Below, in pieces: positions 5,614 through 9,156 of a stretch of 9,156 nucleotides of DNA. Location: positions 1 to 9,156 of the forward strand of contig JAJZRH010000017.1 in assembly GCA_021802795.1 (NCBI GenBank), written 5' to 3'. The stretch's first letter is position 1, and every line of letters begins with the position of its first letter. The translations under genes were made by a program, and so were the position numbers. A model generated the notes under the pieces. The model saw only the letters and a list, made by a program, of their open reading frames with translations, was not told the DNA's origin and made no database searches. This DNA is from a bacterium (lineage in GTDB: Bacteria; Patescibacteriota; Minisyncoccia; Phycocordibacterales; Phycocordibacteraceae).

Positions 5614-5622
5614 TGCTATACT
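5614..5622 (+). promoter_or_regulatory. Extended -10 promoter of the minor-pilin operon (leaderless type)
   Basis: TGCTATACT is an extended -10 (TGn plus TATACT), followed by TTCAGGTG and then ATG at 5631. The gap is 8 nt. AGGTG touches the ATG too closely to work as an SD. Confidence 0.6.
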
Positions 5623-5630
5623 TTCAGGTG

Positions 5631-6014
5631 ATGTACAGGCGCAAGCAACGCGGGTTCACGCTCATTGAGATGCTGATAGCGCTCCTCATCATGAGCGTCG
5701 CCATCGCACTCACGACGTTCGTTGTCGGCGCGGTCAAGTCTTCGCGCGATTCAACGTACGAAAGCGTCGCGTCCCGCGTCGCGGACAGCAAACTCAACGA
5801 ACTGCGCGCCGGAGGGTATGCCGCTCTTCCGGCAAGCGGCTCGTTCTCCGATCCGGCGCTCTCGTCCCTGCCGCAGGGCGCCGCAAGCACGACGGTCTCG
5901 AGCTGGAACAGCAAGACCAAGCAGGTAACGACCGGCGTGTCGTGGCGCGGGTCGGACGGTTCCACCCGCTACGTGTCGTTTACCACGCTCGTCACCGAGA
6001 CCGGCGGCCTCTAA
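5631..6014 (+). CDS. Minor pilin, PilV/GspI-like prepilin
   Basis: This 127-aa type IV pilin-like protein starts MYRRKQRGFTLIEMLIALLI, a textbook class III signal. The prepilin peptidase would cut between G8 and F9, F9 would be N-methylated, and E13 is the +5 glutamate used in filament assembly. The hydrophobic helix runs to about residue 34. The short C-terminal part (KQVTTGVSWRGSDGSTRYVSF, then a terminal LVTETGGL) matches the PilV/GspI pattern of a Val/Trp strand followed by a Ser-rich strand. The start at 5631 is chosen because the 8-residue leader is typical and an extended -10 lies 8 nt upstream. It is the first gene of an operon with the next two prepilin-like genes. Specific role assigned from size, motif and order. 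Confidence 0.9.
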   Translation: MYRRKQRGFTLIEMLIALLIMSVAIALTTFVVGAVKSSRDSTYESVASRVADSKLNELRAGGYAALPASGSFSDPALSSLPQGAASTTVSSWNSKTKQVTTGVSWRGSDGSTRYVSFTTLVTETGGL

Positions 6015-6017
6015 TAT

Positions 6018-6566
6018 ATGGCTCGCGGATTCACTTTCATCGAAACGCTCATCACGGTCGCTCTTTTCGCCGTCCTTGTGCTCGCGGTCACCCAGCTCTA
6101 CGTGGTGTATGGCCGGATAATTTCTTTTCAGGGCTCGTCGCTCAACATTTCTCTCGGCGCAAGCGGGGTCGTGGACGCCGTGCGCACCGCGGGCCTGCAG
6201 GCCGACCATGTCGTCGCCTCGCACACCTTTTCCGGCACCGTCTACAATTCAGGGACAACGACGGCGATATTTGAGCTTCCCTCTGTTGACGCCTCAGGAG
6301 CCGTCCTGACGAATACCTACGATTACGTCGGCATCTATGCCTCAAGCACGAACGTGTATCGCGTCATCGACGCGGCGGCCGGCAGTGCGCGCGTTTCAGG
6401 CACGAAACAGCTGACGAGCGCCCTCAACGCCCTTAGCTTCACGTATGATAATGCGAGCTTCCCGCTGGTAGCGAGCCTGACGGTTGATGCGACGACCAGC
6501 GCCACGGTGCAAGGGAATGCGGCTCAAGTGCATCTGCGCGACCACATTTATTTAAGAAACCTATGA
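6018..6566 (+). CDS. Minor pilin, PilW/GspJ-like prepilin
   Basis: This 182-aa protein opens MARGFTFIETLITVALFAVL. Its leader is only four residues long, with cleavage after G4, F5 as the mature N-terminus and E9 as the +5 glutamate. The membrane helix runs to about residue 31. The rest is a Ser/Thr/Ala-rich extracytoplasmic globular domain ending in HLRDHIYLRNL, and the terminal LRN-type strand is usual in PilW/GspJ. It begins 3 nt after the stop of the preceding prepilin with no SD, and its TGA overlaps the next ATG (ATGA at 6563-6566), so translation is likely coupled. Second gene in the V-W-X order known from Pseudomonas minor-pilin operons. Confidence 0.88.
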   Translation: MARGFTFIETLITVALFAVLVLAVTQLYVVYGRIISFQGSSLNISLGASGVVDAVRTAGLQADHVVASHTFSGTVYNSGTTTAIFELPSVDASGAVLTNTYDYVGIYASSTNVYRVIDAAAGSARVSGTKQLTSALNALSFTYDNASFPLVASLTVDATTSATVQGNAAQVHLRDHIYLRNL

Positions 6567-8329
6567 ACACCTCTCTTCACCACCTTCGCCGCGGCTCCGT
6601 GCTCCTCTTCGCGCTCGTCGTAAGCGGCATCGTCATGGCGGTAACGACCAGCTTCTTCGGCTATTTCGGGAGCGCCGTGCGTGCGGAACGCTTTGCGGTC
6701 GCTTCCGCGCAGGCGCAGGCGCTTGCGGAAGCGGGCGTTGATTCCGCCATCTACAACCTCAACCAGAACCCCAGCTACACGGGAGAGACCGATACTGCGC
6801 TCGGCGGCGGCACCTTTTCCGTTTCGGTCGCGAGCATCACCGGCAGTACAAAACGCGTTACCGTGACCGCTTCGGTGCCGAGCAGCGCGCACCCGGTCGC
6901 TACGAAAGCCGTGCAAGTAACCGCCTCCATCAATTCCACCACCGTTTCGTTCCGTTACGGAGTGCAGGTTGGACAGGGAGGGGTCGTTATGAATAACGGC
7001 TCGACCATTACCGGCAACATCTTCTCCGACGGCTCCATCTCCGGAAGCGGTACGATCAGCGGCGATGCGACCGTCGCGGTCGGCGTGAGCACCACCACCG
7101 ACCAGCAATGGACCGTGCAGAACAGCAGTTTCAATATCGGCGATACCTCGGCGCACGCTGCGGTCGCGCAGGCCTTCAGGCCGTCCGTGACCGCCTCTCT
7201 CGCAGGGATCAATCTGTATTTGAAGAAGACCGGGAATCCGGGCGACCTCACCATCAAGATAGTCGCCGACAACAACGGCAAGCCATCGACGACCGTGCTC
7301 GCAAGCGGAACCATCTCGGCGTCGCTTGTCACGACTGCATACGGCTTTGCGAGCGCGACGCTTGACAGCACGCCCGCGCTTACGGCGAACCAGACGTATT
7401 GGATCATTGCGACCGCGGCGGTCAGTTCGAGCAATCACTTCATCTGGGGCATAGATACGAACGGCGGCTACTCGAGCGGTTCCGCGAAATACAGCAATAA
7501 CTGGAACGCACAGAACCCGTCGTGGAGCAGTATTTCCGGCGATCTGGATTTCCAAACGTTCAACACCGGCATCCTGACCTCGCTTTCCGGCGTAACGGTC
7601 CAGGGAAATGCGTGGGCGTATGCCCTCTCGAACTGCACGGTCGGCGGCACGGCATCCTACCAAACCATCTCGAGCTGCAGCGTCACGGGGACGAGGTATC
7701 CGGGCACGACTCCGGCGACTCCGGCGCCGCTTCCCATCAGCGACGCGCAGATATCGGACTGGGAGGCGACCGCCGCCGCAGGAGGCACGATAGCGGGGCC
7801 GTATGCGCCGTCCGGCTCGGTAACGCTCGGGCCGAAGAAAATAAACGGCGATCTCTCGCTGTCGAACGGCGCCACACTGATACTCTCCGGCCCGGTTTGG
7901 GTGAACGGGAACGTGACGCTGTCCAACAACGCGACGCTCGGCGTTTCGTCGAGCATAGGCGCCGGCGGCGCGGTCATCATTGCGGACGCGACCGGCAACA
8001 CGGCGACAAAGGGAACGGTCGGGCTCTCGAACAACGTTACGATCAGCGGGAACGGAAGCGCGGGGAGCTTCCCGATGATCATAAGTACGAAGACCGGTTC
8101 AAATGCGGTACGGCTCTCCAATAATGCCGTAGGCGTCATCTTGTATGCGCCCTATGGATCCATGGAGATCAGCAACGGCGCCAGTGCGAACCAGGCAACG
8201 GCGTATAAATTGGAACTGGAGAACAATGCGAACATCACATATGTGAACGGCCTGCAGAACGCGAGCTTCTCCAACGGGCCGGGCGGTTCATGGGCGGTCG
8301 TTCCCGGCACGTACGCGATAACGCGATGA
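6563..8329 (+). CDS. Giant PilX/GspK-like minor pilin with beta-rich C-terminal region
   Basis: This 588-aa protein has a PilX-type N-terminus: RRG at 9-11, a hydrophobic helix (about 12-34), then VRAERFAVASAQAQALAEAG (39-58), the conserved PilX helix. The +5 position after G11 is Phe, not Glu, as in tip pseudopilins such as GspK. Residues 139-173 form a Gly/Asn/Ser-rich repeat suggestive of a beta-solenoid. Residues about 176-335 look like a separate beta-sandwich (AQAFRPSVTASLAGINLYL, LTANQTYWIIA, a WSS...GDLDFQTF end), similar to choice-of-anchor or carbohydrate-binding-like domains; this comparison is from memory. Residues 340-588 return to Asn-rich solenoid repeats (SNGATL, SNNATL, SNNVTI, SNNAVG, ENNANI). 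C358 and C372 could form a disulfide. PilX proteins are usually under 200 aa. Probably surface-exposed at the pilus tip; this is inference. Confidence 0.82.
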   Translation: MNTSLHHLRRGSVLLFALVVSGIVMAVTTSFFGYFGSAVRAERFAVASAQAQALAEAGVDSAIYNLNQNPSYTGETDTALGGGTFSVSVASITGSTKRVTVTASVPSSAHPVATKAVQVTASINSTTVSFRYGVQVGQGGVVMNNGSTITGNIFSDGSISGSGTISGDATVAVGVSTTTDQQWTVQNSSFNIGDTSAHAAVAQAFRPSVTASLAGINLYLKKTGNPGDLTIKIVADNNGKPSTTVLASGTISASLVTTAYGFASATLDSTPALTANQTYWIIATAAVSSSNHFIWGIDTNGGYSSGSAKYSNNWNAQNPSWSSISGDLDFQTFNTGILTSLSGVTVQGNAWAYALSNCTVGGTASYQTISSCSVTGTRYPGTTPATPAPLPISDAQISDWEATAAAGGTIAGPYAPSGSVTLGPKKINGDLSLSNGATLILSGPVWVNGNVTLSNNATLGVSSSIGAGGAVIIADATGNTATKGTVGLSNNVTISGNGSAGSFPMIISTKTGSNAVRLSNNAVGVILYAPYGSMEISNGASANQATAYKLELENNANITYVNGLQNASFSNGPGGSWAVVPGTYAITR

Positions 8330-8336
8330 CGATTGA

Positions 8337-9156
8337 TTAGATAGCGGAGGAGAGCTGGTAGATAGGGGCGATCATCGAGACGGCGAATATGCCGACGAAG
8401 GTTCCGATGATGAGCATCAGTATCGGCTCAATGACGGTCGAGAGGTCTTTCGTTTTCTGGGCGACATCCTCTTCATAGAATTCAGCAGTTTGTTTCAACA
8501 TATCCGCGACTTTGCCCGTCTCCTCCCCCACGGAGAGCATCTCGCTCATCAGTATCGGATACAGGTTCGTGTGTTCGGAAAACGACAGAGAGAGGGGCTC
8601 CCCTTTCCGCACATGTTCTTCGGCTTCTCCGACGACGCGCGAGAACGTTTCCGCGCGCACGACGTCCTTGGTTATGGAAAGCGCATCAAGCACCGGGACG
8701 CCGGCCGCAAGAAGCGAGGAAAGCGTTCGGGATGCGCGGGCGGCGTACGTTTCGCGGACGAGTTCGCCGATGACCGGCACGCGGAGCGCGACCGCGAGCA
8801 CGATGGCGCTCCCGCGGCGCGAACGAACGAAAGCGATGCTGCCGACAATGAGCGCGATGAGCGCAACGAGCACCAGAGTGACGTGCGCCACCATGAAGTC
8901 CGAGATGGCGACGATGATCCTTGTCGCGAGCGGCACCTGCACGCCAAGCGAGGTGAACGTGCTTGTGAGGGTCGGTACGACGTAGATGAGCATCAGAATG
9001 CCGACGACGAGCACCGCCGTGATGACGATCGCCGGATAGATCATCGCGCCGCGTATCTTCCGCACCAGTTCTTCCGAACGTTCCATCTGGAGGCCGACGA
9101 CCGTGAGCGAGTCGGAGAGCGAACCGGACTCTTCGCCCGCGCGCACCATCGCGATG
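8337..9156 (-). CDS. pilC: Type IV pilus inner-membrane platform protein PilC/GspF (5' part outside window)
   Basis: At least 272 residues are visible; the family is usually about 400 aa. The frame stays open to the right edge (Ile-Ala before MVRAGEESG), so the N-terminus is missing and the Met at 9149 is internal. Both halves of the duplicated GspF domain are marked by GEESG and GEETG (5-9 and 208-212, counting from that Met). Membrane segments lie at about 38-60, 84-107 and 241-262, and the C-terminus EPILMLIIGTFVGIFAVSMI with PIYQ is typical. PilC sits in the inner membrane and couples the PilB/PilT ATPases to pilin assembly. It is convergent with the minor-pilin operon, 7 nt apart and with no terminator between. 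Confidence 0.94.
   Translation of the reverse strand, partial: IAMVRAGEESGSLSDSLTVVGLQMERSEELVRKIRGAMIYPAIVITAVLVVGILMLIYVVPTLTSTFTSLGVQVPLATRIIVAISDFMVAHVTLVLVALIALIVGSIAFVRSRRGSAIVLAVALRVPVIGELVRETYAARASRTLSSLLAAGVPVLDALSITKDVVRAETFSRVVGEAEEHVRKGEPLSLSFSEHTNLYPILMSEMLSVGEETGKVADMLKQTAEFYEEDVAQKTKDLSTVIEPILMLIIGTFVGIFAVSMIAPIYQLSSAI

Noticed and set aside
4830..5630. Plus-strand open frame upstream of, and continuous with, the first prepilin
   Set aside because: It is antisense to the well-supported tpiA. The prepilin signal MYRRKQRGFTLIE begins at 5631 with its own promoter, so the upstream 267 codons are a shadow.
6548..7663. Long minus-strand frame (371 codons) under the pilin genes
   Set aside because: It is Arg/Gly/Asp-rich low-quality sequence antisense to clear prepilin and PilX-like coding, a common artefact in GC-rich DNA.
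1..9156. CRISPR array, integron attC sites, or an insertion sequence with transposase
   Set aside because: No regularly spaced direct repeats, attC core sites or transposase-like frames were seen. The element at 2897-3050 has terminal inverted repeats but no coding capacity.

Overview
The window reads as a GC-rich bacterial chromosome segment, most likely from the Candidate Phyla Radiation (Patescibacteria, Parcubacteria side, something like Ca. Kaiserbacteria). The reasons are the compact genes, the divergent but complete core enzymes, a minor-pilin operon ending in a very large PilX-like protein, and the normal use of TGA as a stop, which argues against the CPR lineages that recode TGA. This placement is inference, since there is no rRNA or ribosomal marker here.

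Layout from left to right: the N-terminus of an unknown minus-strand gene (1-69); RNase HI (145-564, minus); an unrecognised 134-aa acidic protein with its own leader, Shine-Dalgarno (SD) site and terminator (698-1102, plus); RecJ (1149-2870, minus); a 154-nt folded intergenic element bounded by perfect 23-bp inverted repeats (2897-3050) between divergent recJ and HIT promoters; a HIT-family protein (3078-3446, plus); a previously uncalled 44-aa membrane protein (3486-3620, minus); a tpiA-pgk glycolytic operon (5576 down to 3670, minus); a three-gene minor-pilin operon (5631-8329, plus); and the C-terminal two thirds of a PilC/GspF platform protein (8337-9156, minus, cut by the window edge).

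The genes fall into three themes. RNase HI and RecJ serve nucleic-acid turnover and repair. TpiA and Pgk supply lower glycolysis. The pilV/pilW/pilX-like operon and the convergent pilC encode parts of a type IV pilus, which in CPR bacteria is the usual candidate for host or surface contact and DNA uptake.

The most striking signals are: (i) six genes with a TATACT-like -10 box only 7-9 nt before the ATG and no SD, implying leaderless transcripts, against two small unknown genes that have clear SD sites and leaders; (ii) the nested inverted-repeat element between recJ and the HIT gene; (iii) Pgk, Tpi and HIT proteins that each deviate from consensus at substrate-site positions; (iv) a 588-aa PilX-like protein with an asparagine-rich beta-solenoid interrupted by a beta-sandwich-like domain, a candidate pilus-tip adhesin.
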